In this document: positions 10,580 to 21,900 of the stretch, piece after piece | Layout of the letters: each line of letters begins with the position of its first letter | Position numbering within the stretch: position 1 is the first letter of the stretch | Assembly: GCA_016808115.1 (NCBI GenBank) | Contig: JAEQBH010000034.1 | Location: 372,001 to 436,000, forward strand | Direction of reading: 5' to 3' | DNA: 64,000 nucleotides | Source of the DNA: Tetrastigma voinierianum | Taxonomy: Eukaryota; Streptophyta; Magnoliopsida; Vitales; Vitaceae | Program-made: the position numbers and the translations under genes | The notes under the pieces: model-generated | What the model was told of the DNA's origin: nothing | Databases searched by the model: none | Seen by the model: the letters and a program-made list of their open reading frames with translations, nothing else

Positions 10580-11860
10580 TTCAGGGTTTTAAGGATGGCA
10601 TCTCATGCCAAAAGCAGCTGAAAACAAAAAAAATCTCAACAAAACCCTCCCAAGGATCCCTTGGGGCATCAAATCTGATTCCACACCAAAGAGAGGGTGT
10701 CGAATTACCTTGTATCGGTTTCAAAAACCGTTCTACTAGTTGGGGCAACAAAGACCGAAGCGAACTAAGTCCTAGGTTCGCCTCTAACAGTATCCACACG
10801 AAGAGTGGAGCCAACAACCTCCAAGGTCATGGTCTCGAAAAAAATCCTGATGCTAACCAAGTCTTAATTCGAAGAGGAAGCCAAAACCCGGTCTCACAAA
10901 GAGGAGTTCTTGAAGAACACCCTCTCAAACTCTCTAGAAAACTTTCTAGAGAGAAGTGAACAAATGGCTTGGTCTTAGTCCATAAAGGTCCTTTTATAGG
11001 AAAACCTTAACTTATGAAATGTCTAAAGTGCCCCTCACTTTAAGGGATGATAGGCTACACGAATCCCTATGCACTATGGCATGTTCCTTCACGGACTTTA
11101 AGCCAAAGAACAAGCCCAAGCATGTTATCTCTCTTAGTGAGGGCCTTTGAACTCGAGATTCTACTAATCTTATGGCATTCCATTCTCGAGAATGAACTCC
11201 CTCATATTTGGATCACATCCAAATCCGTTTCATATCATCTCCACACTCTTCTTAGTGTGTGACTGAGTGGAGTTCAGATTAGTGGCAGCAGTTCAGCTAT
11301 TGATTCAAGCAAGTCATGAGCGACATCTAGCAACACATCACTTGTGACCCTCGATTGGCCAGGAGAGTCAATGAATTACGTTATACCCTTCCATGAACAA
11401 ATCTTAGTGCAATTCATCCTTTCATCAATCTATACTCCACTCGGTTCAGAGCACGGGCAATGTGTAGCTCCTACTAGACTGGCTATGCCACATCTAGCCC
11501 AAGTGATATTTGATCTTGTCCTCGAACTCATTACTCATCAGTTATGCACTTGAAGACACTCCTCATGGCATGTGCATTATGGCCAAAGATTTTCAAGTAA
11601 TGATTCTGACAAGAGGCCATAGGTATACCCTCCCTTTATTGGGAGTGGTGAATCCTTTGTTGGCTACTTAGTCACCTTCAAATACCTCAAGTTATACTCG
11701 ACTATCATCCAAAGGGTGACCTCTAAGAGGCAACATGGATCAAGGTCAAAGTATAGAATCAGCATCCAAGATATCATTGAGCACCTCAAGTCTAAGGATA
11801 TTTGCACAATATGTAGTGTGTACAATAAGTGCTAATGGCGATTGCCTTTAGAGCACTTCT
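10580..11860 (-). mobile_element. D2: LTR, minus orientation
   Basis: It is an inverted copy of D1. On its own strand the LTR ends near 10,580, followed by AGTGCTACCAGAGCAACC. This resembles the TGGTATCAGAGC primer site complementary to initiator tRNA-Met, so the element interior extends leftward. The outer end is uncertain: similarity to D1 fades near 11,790, while D-like sequence appears to continue to about 11,860. Together with D1 it brackets B1 and copia-2. Confidence 0.6.
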
Positions 11861-11869
11861 CTAACGCTT

Positions 11870-12659
11870 TTTTAATGCAGTCTCTTGCCAAAATAAATAT
11901 GGAAGCTCTTGAGATTCTTGACAATATCTTCCATTTTATGAGATTGGAAAGAAATATTCTTCCAAAAAAATAACTTATACTTGAACAAATATTCTGCTAG
12001 TGTACTGATTGACCTAGATTATGCCTTCTTTCCATACATGATAAGACAAGATAATATTAAAGGGAAGGATCTCACCCTTTTCAGATTGAATTTTTTTTTC
12101 TTATCCCCCTTGATTGTAGGCTCAAACGTGGGGAGTTATGTCTCTTTCCTCTCTTAGAGCTTGATTTTCGGACTTCCTAACAATTCAAGGAAGTTCCATC
12201 CATTAAACTTCTCAGATTGAGATCTCCAGATTCTTCTCCTAATTTTTCAACTTCCCAAAATGATTAAGGGAAGTTCCACCTACCTAAGGCAACTGCACCA
12301 CACAAGACGAAATATGGAGAGATTTTTGTTTTAAATCTTGACTTTATTTTTTCTGAATTAGAAAGTGGCTTTCAAGGCCCAACAATCTACTTATGCCCCA
12401 AATTTCAAGAAAAAATATTCTTGCGATGATTTCGAAAGTATGAGAGCAGCACACTATTTGAAAGGAAAACAAAACTTCTACTCTTCCAGGAAGAGATATC
12501 CATTTTCTTCTTTTAAAAAAAAAAAAATATACGCACCTAACTTTATGAAATAGAAGGAGAACTTACACCTTTTGAATAGAATGTTCCACCTTATTCTCCT
12601 TCTCGATTGCAAATTTAAGGAGGCATGTTAGAGGACACACAGTCGTAGAGAGAATATTA
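11870..12659 (-). mobile_element. copia-1 3' non-coding region, partial
   Basis: Sequence downstream of the copia-1 RNase H tail on the minus strand. Positions 11,875-11,970 duplicate 2,165-2,268. The remainder contains T-rich and A-rich stretches but no domain. The small ORF at 12,365-12,553 on the plus strand is antisense to the element and unrecognised. Confidence 0.45.
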
Positions 12660-13846
12660 GTATCTCATCAGAAAGCATCGAGATCTTTAATGAAGATATC
12701 AACAAGCTGGTGTGCAATAGGAATGTGCTTAAGTTCTATCACATTGTCTTCAACTATATTTATGATAAAGTGATGTTTGATACGCTTGGGTCGTGAATGT
12801 TGAACTAATTTTTTTTAGAAATTAAATGCATTAATGTTGTCATAGTATAGTGTCATACTAGATGATGCATCATCTACTGAGACACTATCATTTTGACTAG
12901 TCTCATTACCATATGGGAGCCCAGTTTCTGCATTATCCTTCCTTTTTTCAAAAGAGTTAGATTCTTGATTATCAACTACCACATTAACTAATTCCATAAA
13001 CATTTTTGTCCTTCTCTTAAATACCTTGTAGGCTCGGCTGTTTGGAGTGTATCCCAAAAATATACCCTCATCATTTTTTTTTTTTTTTTTGCGTCGAAAT
13101 TGCTCCTGTGTTCCTTGTCATTTAGCACAATACAAATGCTTTTTCTTCCAAAGCTTTCAACATGTATTGGTCCTAATAAGTCCATGTGAAGGAGTTTTAG
13201 GACCCTTGTTGTGGAAGGATGTTGCACTATCTTATGAGACATTTTGAGCTATTTTCCAATTTGACATGGACCGCATATATTTTCAAGAGAAATCTTCATA
13301 TTTGAAATTCCCATAACAACATTAGTTGCAATAGTTTCACTGAGGTTCTTGTGACTTATGTAGTTGAGTCTTCTTTGCTAAATATCTGAGTTGTTTAACA
13401 AGGTGGTGCAACAAGTTCCTGAACAAGTCAACAAACAACACTTGTCTAATGATCTTTTTCCTTCCATAATACATGTGTTTGTACTATCAGTGACTGAGCA
13501 TTTGTCATTAGTAAATTGGACAAATAAATTATGATCACACAATTAACTAATGCTGATGAGATTTACCTTTAACCCATGCACAAGAAGAACATTTTCCAAT
13601 TTAGGCATACTTAGAACTTTTAGGAGGATATTACCAATCACAATACCTTTAGCACCATCACCGAATGTCACAGACTCTAAATTGCAAGATTGTAGATTGG
13701 TAAGAAATTCTTTATTACCTATCACGTGCCTAGAACTTCCATTATCAAAGTACCATTTTTGCTTGGCATTCACCTTGAGAGATGTGCAGGCTACTAAGCT
13801 CCTTCCATCCATTCTTACCACCCAAATATGTTTTGTTTTAGGGTGT
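12660..13846 (-). pseudogene. copia-1 (SIRE-like) protease-integrase remains fused to RNase H tail
   Basis: The minus strand, in order, shows a protease-like active-site region (WYFDNGSSRHVIG, near 13,750), the pre-integrase zinc region (ICGPCQIGK) and the integrase start (LLHMDLLGPIHVESFG). An A-rich interruption lies at 13,073-13,092. The integrase C-terminal motif (GYTPNSRAYKVF) follows, then directly an RNase H tail (HIPIAHQLVDIF, near 12,700). The middle of integrase and the whole RT are missing, so there were internal deletions. The upstream gag lies at 24,021-24,720, across the CACTA insertion. Confidence 0.85.
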
Positions 13847-14618
13847 CACTACAAGAAAAAAGGTTATTGTTGACATATATTATCTTGACTTACAATAATA
13901 TATGTCGTTATTTTATGTTTAAATGAATAATTATGACATATCCAACTTGTTTACATCAATAATGCAATATATAAAATATGATGTGTTTTTTTTCATGACT
14001 TATATGATAGAATCTTGACAGATAATTTATAAGTTAATATTTTGATGTGTTAATAATTTACTTAATAATTATTATAAATTGAAGTGACCATCACCTTGTT
14101 TCATAACGGAAATACAATTTTTATTTAATAATTTTAATTATATTTATGATTACTTTAATTTTTTAATCAAACTAATTCAACTTCTTTTTAATCTATATTC
14201 ACATAAAGAAATAAATCTTGATAAACATTTTTTGAATTCATTAGGCTTGCTTTTATTTATATCCAATTAACAAAAAAAATTAATGAAAAATTAATGTACC
14301 ATTTTATATGTTTTTAAAACACTTATTTCCTTAATATTAGTAAGTAAAAATATTTTAAAGTATTATGTTATAAATAGTGAATAAATGTTTATAAAATAGT
14401 TTTAAAATTTTCTAAATAAGTTTTTATTTAATTAAATATAAATAAACTATTTTTATTTATTGGTTCTAATGAAACTAATTTTAATGAATTTGTATGAATA
14501 TAATTGTAGGCCCTCCTTTAGCAATATTTCTTATTGTTTTTTTATTATCATTATCGAGTTTTCTTAGTTCACTAGATGAACAACATGTGGAAGAATATGG
14601 ATGTCTTGATTTTTTGGG

Positions 14619-14743
14619 TATAAAAGGAAACGAGTAGAGGTGCTAGGGATGGGGGAAAACGAGTAGAGGAGGATATTCTAGGGTTTCGCTTCAACTAACT
14701 CAACCATGTACAAAAATGCAGCTTCATGGCTCAAGCTCTCAAG
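14619..14743 (+). pseudogene. Possible captured first exon and promoter of a host gene inside CACTA
   Basis: TATAAAAGG at 14,619 is followed by 5'UTR-like sequence (CTAGGGTTTCGC). An ATG at 14,706 opens MYKNAASWLKLS, and the frame reaches AAG/GTAGGT, a good splice donor at 14,744. The peptide is like the start of plant mitochondrial processing peptidase alpha subunits (MYR-A-SR-like presequence, from memory). No second exon was recognised downstream. This would fit a transduplicated 5' fragment; the gene identity is tentative. Confidence 0.35.
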
Positions 14744-16200
14744 GTAGGTTTCAAATTTATACATAAAAAACCTGATCTTCTTGTGTTTTTGCTTGCTTGC
14801 TGAGAAAATAAAAAGAAAATAGAGAGAATGAAATCTTTTGATGCATGTTTTGAGAATGAGGAACTTAATAGGGCTAGTGGGATTTTCTTTTCTAACATTT
14901 CGTCAGAGATCAAGGGAAGGGGGGGGGGGGGGATGGGTAAGTTACTTATTTTTTGTTTTATTGACTTGATCTCGTATTAACTTTATGCTTGATTAGATGG
15001 TTGGGTTGATGCTTTTTTATTTAATCATGATCATTTGATCTGTGTGTTGGCTACCAACAACTAAATGATTAGCTTTTTTTTTAGTTTTTGTTCCTTTCTC
15101 TTCGATTTGAAGCGAGAATATGTGAAACAAGTAAAAAAAAGCGGCAAGGCGAGATTGTAGGTTTTAGGTGCCAAATTTTATAATGGAGTCCAAATTGGAA
15201 ACAAAATGGTTTCTTTTATTGTAATATCTTTGACAATAATGTGGAAGTTCTTTTATCTTTATTGTGCCCGTCAACATATACAACTTTAAGTTCATTCTTA
15301 GAAAAGTAATATTCATTTATCAGAGCCTAGGACTACTCTGATTAATCAAAGCAAAAACTAGGAAGTCAAAGATGTGATTTTGGCTTTTGTCTTTTTAATC
15401 ATGCTGTAAACAATAATGCATAACCTTACTAGGCTCAATGTCTTCAAAGGCTAAGTCTTTCGGTTCCATTTCTAGTCCAAGGAGTTAGTTGGTATCTGAC
15501 TCCATCTATTAAACACATGCAGCTGCCAAATGAATTCATTTGATCCTTCCTGTAGTGCTCCAACTATGGTGAACTTGTGATAAGGCACTGATCTAAGCTT
15601 ACATGGTTTAAATAAATTATAGTTTGATCATCATTCCATGGATATCCCATAGCTTGTTGACACACTTGATAGTGGGTTAAACTTTCACATATTTAATTTC
15701 TAACCCATCAATGTCATTATCATGTATTCTATCTAAAATAATTTAGAGAAATGGAAAGGTTTATAATTGTTCATTCATGGTCAATATTGTTAATTAATTT
15801 ATGTGTCCTTGGAGAGAGAACCAGGGACCAAGGACCAAATAATTGGGCCATGGGGACATTAACCTATTGTAAACAACCCACAAAATTTATGTTGAAGTAA
15901 TCACCAAATTTTGATCTTAGGTCATGATTTGTCTCCTCTGTTGATTGGGATTTGGGTTTGTGTCACTCATGCACTCACCCTTGCCTTTCTTTTTCAAGTT
16001 TCAACACATGTTGGATGATTCTCACTATAGATGTTAAAAGCTATACATTAGTCTCATGAATGTCGGTAAGATTTTTCATTTTTTATAATAAGTCCGGTTT
16101 TTTCTTCAATTAAAAATATTTTCAAATTAACATATACTTCAGTTCATAAAATTATAGAAAGTAGGTGAATTAATATATATTATTCTACACCATAAAGGTC
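14744..16200. other. CACTA interior without recognised genes
   Basis: Mostly AT-rich sequence. A G-run of about 14 bases lies near 14,920. The first few hundred bases have the T-rich look of a plant first intron. I see no domain on either strand. Confidence 0.4.
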
Positions 16201-16249
16201 TCAATCTTAGTGGTGCGGGGATGCTTCCCATTCTCTACTCGTATCAATT

Positions 16250-16510
16250 TATCTCATGCACTCTCCCTTGACTCTGGCACCGCACACACAAATTCTTGGC
16301 AACTTTACTTCTTTCCTTGCACACACCCAACCTTCACACAACATTATCACTTACTCTCATTTCCATCACTACACACAAAAAATCATGCTTCACTCACACA
16401 ATACTCTCCCTCTCACTCATTTCCATCAATGCGCACACAAGAAACACACAAGCACTCATTTCCTACACTACATACATAAGGAATCATGCTTCACTCACAC
16501 CAAGCAATTT
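16250..16510 (+). repeat. CACACA/CACTCA-rich low-complexity tract
   Basis: Repeated CACACAA, CACTCA and TTTCC(A/T)TCA words make all three plus frames open here. The overlapping ORFs at 16,210-16,574 are products of this composition and not genes. At least three imperfect units of about 70 bp can be traced (ACACAAAAAATCATGCTTCA near 16,371, and a similar phrase near 16,477). Confidence 0.6.
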
Positions 16511-16724
16511 TGGCTTGTTGTTTTTGTTTTTTAGTGTTTATTTTGATTTAGTTTCAGAATTAGTTAATTTTTAGTGTTTATGTTTTTTGTGAATTGTTGA
16601 CTTTTCTTTATATTATATTATATTTTCTATATATCATATATATTTGATAGTTCATATCATATTTTCTACTAAGCATTTACTCATTTCCTAATAATGGCAC
16701 CTAAGCCCTTTTGCAAGTATAACC

Positions 16725-16985
16725 TCAAGAGCCTATCTGCCCACCCCTTGTTGGTCATAAGGCTCATATAACTTTTTATCATTTCTTACTTTCTTTGATT
16801 ATGAGTAAACTACAAAAGAGATGTATTAGAATATTCTATTTTAGAATTTTTTTTGAGCCCATCTGCCCACCCCTTGTTGGTCATAGGACCCATCAAACTT
16901 CTTATCATTTCTTACTTTTTTTTATTTTGGGTAAACTACAAAAAAGATGTATTAGAAATTTTTTTTTCTATTATTTTCCAATATT
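16725..16985 (+). repeat. Tandem duplication of about 126 bp
   Basis: The phrase CATCTGCCCACCCCTTGTTG and the following ~100 bp, through GGGTAAACTACAAAA..GATGTATTAGAA, occur twice, at about 16,728 and 16,854, with few differences. This is CACTA interior. Confidence 0.7.
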
Positions 16986-17029
16986 GCATTGTAAACAAGC
17001 GAAATAACAAAAAAAGGTTTATTTAGTTT

Positions 17030-17197
17030 ACATTGTGATTTTAACCTAAAAATTTATGCAAAATGAAAACAAAAAGTATCAAAAGCTCAAAAACCACACA
17101 AATATATACAAAAAAAATGTTTGAAGTATTAAAAAAGCACTTAGCATTGATATTAGCATAAAACACTGATTTTTCCCCAGCAACGGCGCCAAAAACT
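17030..17197 (-). mobile_element. Truncated internal start of a Tat-like element with primer site
   Basis: It matches 21,735-21,900, the internal 5' end next to LTR C2. The minus strand carries AGTTTTTGGCGCCGTTGCTG then GGGA (17,174-17,197), a good tRNA-Asp-type primer binding site. Only about 170 bp of interior survives before CACTA sequence begins. It therefore sits on the wrong side of LTR C1 for a simple two-LTR element. Confidence 0.75.
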
Positions 17198-18814
17198 TGA
17201 TAGGCTAAAGCAGACGGTATATAAAAATTGCGAAGAAAAATAGAAAAAGAAAGCACTATTCCGCGCAAGTATACGCTGTCAAGTAATGAAAGTCATAATT
17301 TGGCAACGGATATCGATCCATGCGGAAAATGTGGCGTTATGCCAAAATTATAATACTTTTCTAATATCCAAACTAACAATTGTGATAGTAAACAAAATTT
17401 AAACTAAACTAATGAAATTTCAAATCTAACTAATGAAGTTCGCAACTAAGGATACCAAGAGATGATAAATTCCTTGCAGACGGTGCACCTGACAATCCTC
17501 TTCGATCTAAGTCAAAATTCTACTCTATTGTTTCATGAAAATGCTTTTCCCTAAGGCGACTTTTGCTAGATCATTGGTGTTTCTCTCAAGGTCAAATAAC
17601 CTACCAACTAACATTAGGTCTTTCGCGGCCAACCCAAGCATTAGAGATGCTTTAAGATCCAAAAGTCTCACACGCCTCCTAATTACCAATAATTTGCTAC
17701 CAAAGTTAATTGTGTTGATTCATCTATGTCTAATCTTTACTCCCTTCTCGATCTTGCAAAGAACCACTCACCACATTGATTAGCTGTAAAATCAATATGT
17801 GAATAGAACCAAGTATGAATAAATAGAGGCATTCACAAGAAACAATAGAAAATGGAACATTAACAAATAGGATATAAAAACCCATGTTCAATATACAACC
17901 AAAACCCTAGATCTACGAATTTAAAGCATGATGTAGGTTTGATACATCATAAACTAGGATAAAACATGAGAAAAGAGGAAGAAGAAACTATAATGATCAA
18001 ATGATGGTGAGTCTCGGATTTTCTTCCACAAATCCTTCATGATTTTCTCCCAAATCTTCAAAAACAGCCTAACCTTCTCTCGTCCCAGTGCGGACAAAGC
18101 TCCTTCTCCTGTTCCTCACGCTCCCTTGCTCTTAGGGTTTGAGCTTTAAACCCACAATTATGAACTCAAAATGGGCTGCAACCACCCAAAATCAACCCTG
18201 CAACGTCGCGACGCCGGATGCCGTGGTTTATGCAACTCTCCAACGTTGGGTGCTCAACGTCGCGACGTCGCCGGCAGCCTTTCCTATTTTCGCCCAACTT
18301 CAGGTAGCACTACAACTTTGTCATCCGAACTCCGATTTGGGTGTTCTTGGTACCGTTGGAAAGATCTTGAAGTGTAGAATCTAGATATGTCCATGAAAAA
18401 CACTTTGAAAATCATTATACATACTGAATATACAAAATTCTCTAACTGGTCACTTTTGAGCTCTCTTCTCTTCTTCCTTCAACTACCAAGAGTCATAACT
18501 TTGTCATTTGAAGTCCAAATGGAGTGAATAAGATCTCTTTGGAAAGCTTGAGAAGTATCCTATTTATTCATATCAATATTGTAGCAATTGGGGATCATTG
18601 TGCAGCTGAAAACATCAAAACACAGTAGCTGCTGTTGCATGTGTTGTTTGTTGAATTTTGGGCTTTATCTCTTTGTTTTTGCTCCATATTGGCTCGTGGA
18701 TGACCTAATCACAAAATTGAAAATTTAGAGCATTAGATCACTTATTCATATATTAAAACTACTAAAAATATAAGTAAAAAATAGGGATAAAATGAGTATA
18801 AAATATACTCATCA
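17198..18814 (-). mobile_element. C1: LTR of Tat-like element
   Basis: The plus strand runs TGATAGGC..ATACTCATCA, which on the element strand is TGATGAGTAT..GCCTATCA. It is 1,617 bp and a direct copy of 21,901-23,502. The inner right side has the polypurine tract (minus strand AAGTTTGGGGGTG), so it is the 3' LTR of the element to its right. It also carries a primer site on its left, so it doubled as a 5' LTR. It contains a palindrome cluster at 18,195-18,275 and a duplicated conserved block (ACTTTGTCATCCGAACTCCG near 18,311, and a similar one near 18,498). Confidence 0.85.
18195..18275. repeat. CGTCGCGACG palindromes in LTR C1
   Basis: AACGTCGCGACGCCG lies near 18,202, and the perfect 12-bp palindrome ACGTCGCGACGT is at 18,257-18,268. 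The counterpart in C2 (22,918-22,975) is decayed: ACATCGCGACATCG and AACGTCGCAACGTT. Confidence 0.85.
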
Positions 18815-21800
18815 CACCCCCAAACTTAAATTTTTGCTTATCCCCAAGCAAGAGACTGACTTAAAACAAAACAAAAAATTGAAAATGACACAAACTAACA
18901 AACAATGAGATAAGTATGATAACATGATGCAAAGTGGAAGAATCACTATGAACATAAGTTAGCAATATTAGCATTTTCAACCAAAGTTTAGGATCCTTAC
19001 AATTTTAAATCCTCTATGAATATCATAGCAAGCAAAGCATATAGTGATGCAAAGCAAATCAACCCCCAGTTTTCAATGACCTTTCCCAAGGAAACTAAGT
19101 AGTGATAAAGATGATCTCCAATGTATAGCTAGGTCCTAGTACCCCCAAACTTAAGCTCAACTCACCTATTTGGAAGAAGCTAACTAAGAAAGGATAAGAA
19201 CGCACCATACCCTTTTTATTCATACTAAAATACCTAAAAATTGCCTAAATATCTAAAAATGAAAGAAAACCAAATACAAGAAATTTGAGATGGTTCCAGA
19301 GCAGGATCCATTGATGACTCCCCACCAGTTGGTTAAGGGCACCAGACATTAAATTCCCTTCAAACTTCACCCCGAACACTCAACCAAACTCAAAGGCCTT
19401 AAGTTGTGGGAAGGAACCATCTTCCGTCCCATGTAGTGGGCAGTGAAGTCAATGACTTCCGGCCAGTTGGCTTATGGCATTAGGCTTTGAAAGGCCCCCC
19501 AAACTGTGCCCGGGATTTCGATTGGATGATCCCGCTTATTCTTATTCGCATATTTATTTTTGACATTTTTCTTTTCTTTTGCTTTTTATCTTTCTTTTTC
19601 ACTTTTTCTTTTTGTTTTTGTATTTTTCTCTTTTTAGTTGGGGCTCGATGGCAATTCTCTAGATTAGGTGTCCCATCACTTAGGTGGCTAGAATCCCCCA
19701 AGGTTAGTTGAATTCAAGGCAAAAGGTTTAGGACCAAGGCATACAAGGGAGATCAAAAGTGTGTGTGTGTGATAGATTCCTTGAGAAATAGCTTCTTGTA
19801 GCACAAGGGAGGTGACTAAACTAAGTCACCCATACCAAGCAAGCACACAATTCTAGATCATTTAAAAACCTAAGGGTCCAATCCACTTTGCACTTGCCCT
19901 TTTTCAAATGTTTGTGTTCAAAATTACCTTCTACTAGCTAACAAGGCATCAAACTCACTCATATGAGACATGAAACAAACAAAAGAAAGAAAGAAAAACT
20001 CATGCAAACAACCTACAACTAAAAAGAAATAACTAAAACAGGTAAGGAGATATAGAAATTGGATTTTTGAAAAAAAAAAAAAAATTGAATTCTTGAATTC
20101 ACCCCCCTAAACTTGAATTAAACATTGTCCTCAATGTGAAACAAAAACAAGAATGGATAATGAGTACTCCCCTGAGGTTGATCAAGTCTCCGGAAGTTGC
20201 TCCAATGAATATGACTTGCTTTGGAGGCAAAGATGTTAGCAGGATTAAACTTTAGTTCCAAATGAGAGGAGGCTTGAAAATAGGAAGCATATATGGAATG
20301 AAATGAGGGAGTGATGCTAGAACTGGATTTCCCTTGTTCAATTCGTTTCAACCTCCAAGATACTATAAACTTCCACTTCAAGATTCCCACCTCCATAGCC
20401 AACTTCGAACTCCAAAAACCTGAAAAACAACACTAAGAAACACAAGATCAAACAAGAAAATTTATTCAAAAACAAACCTAAGTAAGTAAAAGGAAACTTA
20501 TTAAAATTGCTTGCCTCCCCAAGAAGCCAGCCCATTTTTCTGTAGTCCAAATTTTGATTCATAAACTGATTTTAAACGATGATGATGCCCTCCTCCATCC
20601 ATTCCTAAGAACCGATAGTTGTGCTCAATTAGCAACTTGAGCACATAGTCTTCTAAGATCTTTTTATTTTTTATATTTTCCATTTTTTTTAATTTTTTTC
20701 TTCACAAAGGTTCCTTTCATTTCGTTGTTCAATTGAATGATGTACTCATCCACTCCTGGGTTGGGGTCATCTTTCTCACTTCTCAACCCTCATTCATCTC
20801 ACCCCATAGAGTCATCTCCGACATAGTCTTTCCAACTTCATCATTTGTTCTTTTCATGTGATTACATGGAGAGCCGCTCTTTTTCCTCCTTTTCAGAACT
20901 AAGTCTTTCAAAGTTTATGCATCATTCTCCACTCTTGAAGCTTCTTAGTTCTTTATTACCTCTCGAGGTGATTTCCTTCATTGTAGCTCAAGTTTTCTTC
21001 TTCTAAATTCACCCCAAGAGTAGATACTTAACTCTCATGTTGTCATTCGAAGGACATTGCAACCTCTATTCTCTTATTCCTTCATGTATTTTGCCACTAG
21101 TTCTTCTATACTCATACTCTCCTCTCTTTAGGCTGTTCTTTCTAATGCAAGTTGAGTACTGTATGGCCATTGAGCCATCTCTTCTTTCAAGCTCTTTAAT
21201 GGCGTAGGCTGAATTCTGAAGATTAGCCCTGTCAATTCCATGAATCGAATCCTGAGATGTCGCATATCTGCATGAACTCTTTCAATTTAGCCACGGCTGC
21301 TTCCTAACGTTGTCATTCTCTCTTGTGGAGGTTGACTTATCTCATCTATAGATCAAGAAACCTAGGGCAACCCAACTTGAGAGTGGTCCATTTCAATCCA
21401 TTGATCTTGAAAATTCAGGGTTGTGTCATGGTAGATTCAGTCGAGCCTTCTTAATTCATCCATAGCTTCTTCTAGGCTTGATTCGACTTCATGGAGGTGT
21501 GAAATGGTGTAGCTTGTATTCCATGAGGTGTTCAAGGTGGTGGCTCCATCCAAAAATTATGGTTGCTCGGCATAAGTACCTCTATATTGAGCATAATCCA
21601 TTGATGCATATGGTTTTTTCACACTTTGACTCTCGCACTTGAGTTGTCACTCTTCGATGCTCCTCATCTAATCGCCGTGATTTTAGTTGTCGCCAAGGTG
21701 AGCCAATGCATTTGTCAACTCAATGATAGGATCCATTGTGATTTTAATCAAAAAATTTATGCAAAAAATGAAACAAAAAGTATCAAAACTCAAAACCACA

Positions 21801-21900
21801 CAAAATATACATAAAAAAAATGTTTGAAGTACTAAAGAAGCACTTAGTATTAATATTAGCATAAAACACCGATTTTTCCCTGACAACGGCGCAAAAAACT
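18815..21900 (-). mobile_element. Coding-free interior of the Tat-like element, with polypurine tract
   Basis: About 3.1 kb between LTRs C1 and C2 with no gag or pol motif in any frame, so the element is non-autonomous. The polypurine tract is at 18,815-18,827 (minus strand), and similar CCCCCAAACTTAAG-type stretches recur near 19,141 and 20,101. A T-rich run spans 19,555-19,640. The primer site for C2 is at 21,877-21,900, with the core TTGCGCCGTTGTCAGGGA on the minus strand. ORFs at 19,480-19,711 and 20,118-20,683 are composition artefacts. Confidence 0.8.

Noticed and set aside
16210..16574. Three overlapping plus-strand ORFs of about 90 codons
   Set aside because: Produced by CACACA/CACTCA low-complexity sequence; all three frames are open and none has a domain.
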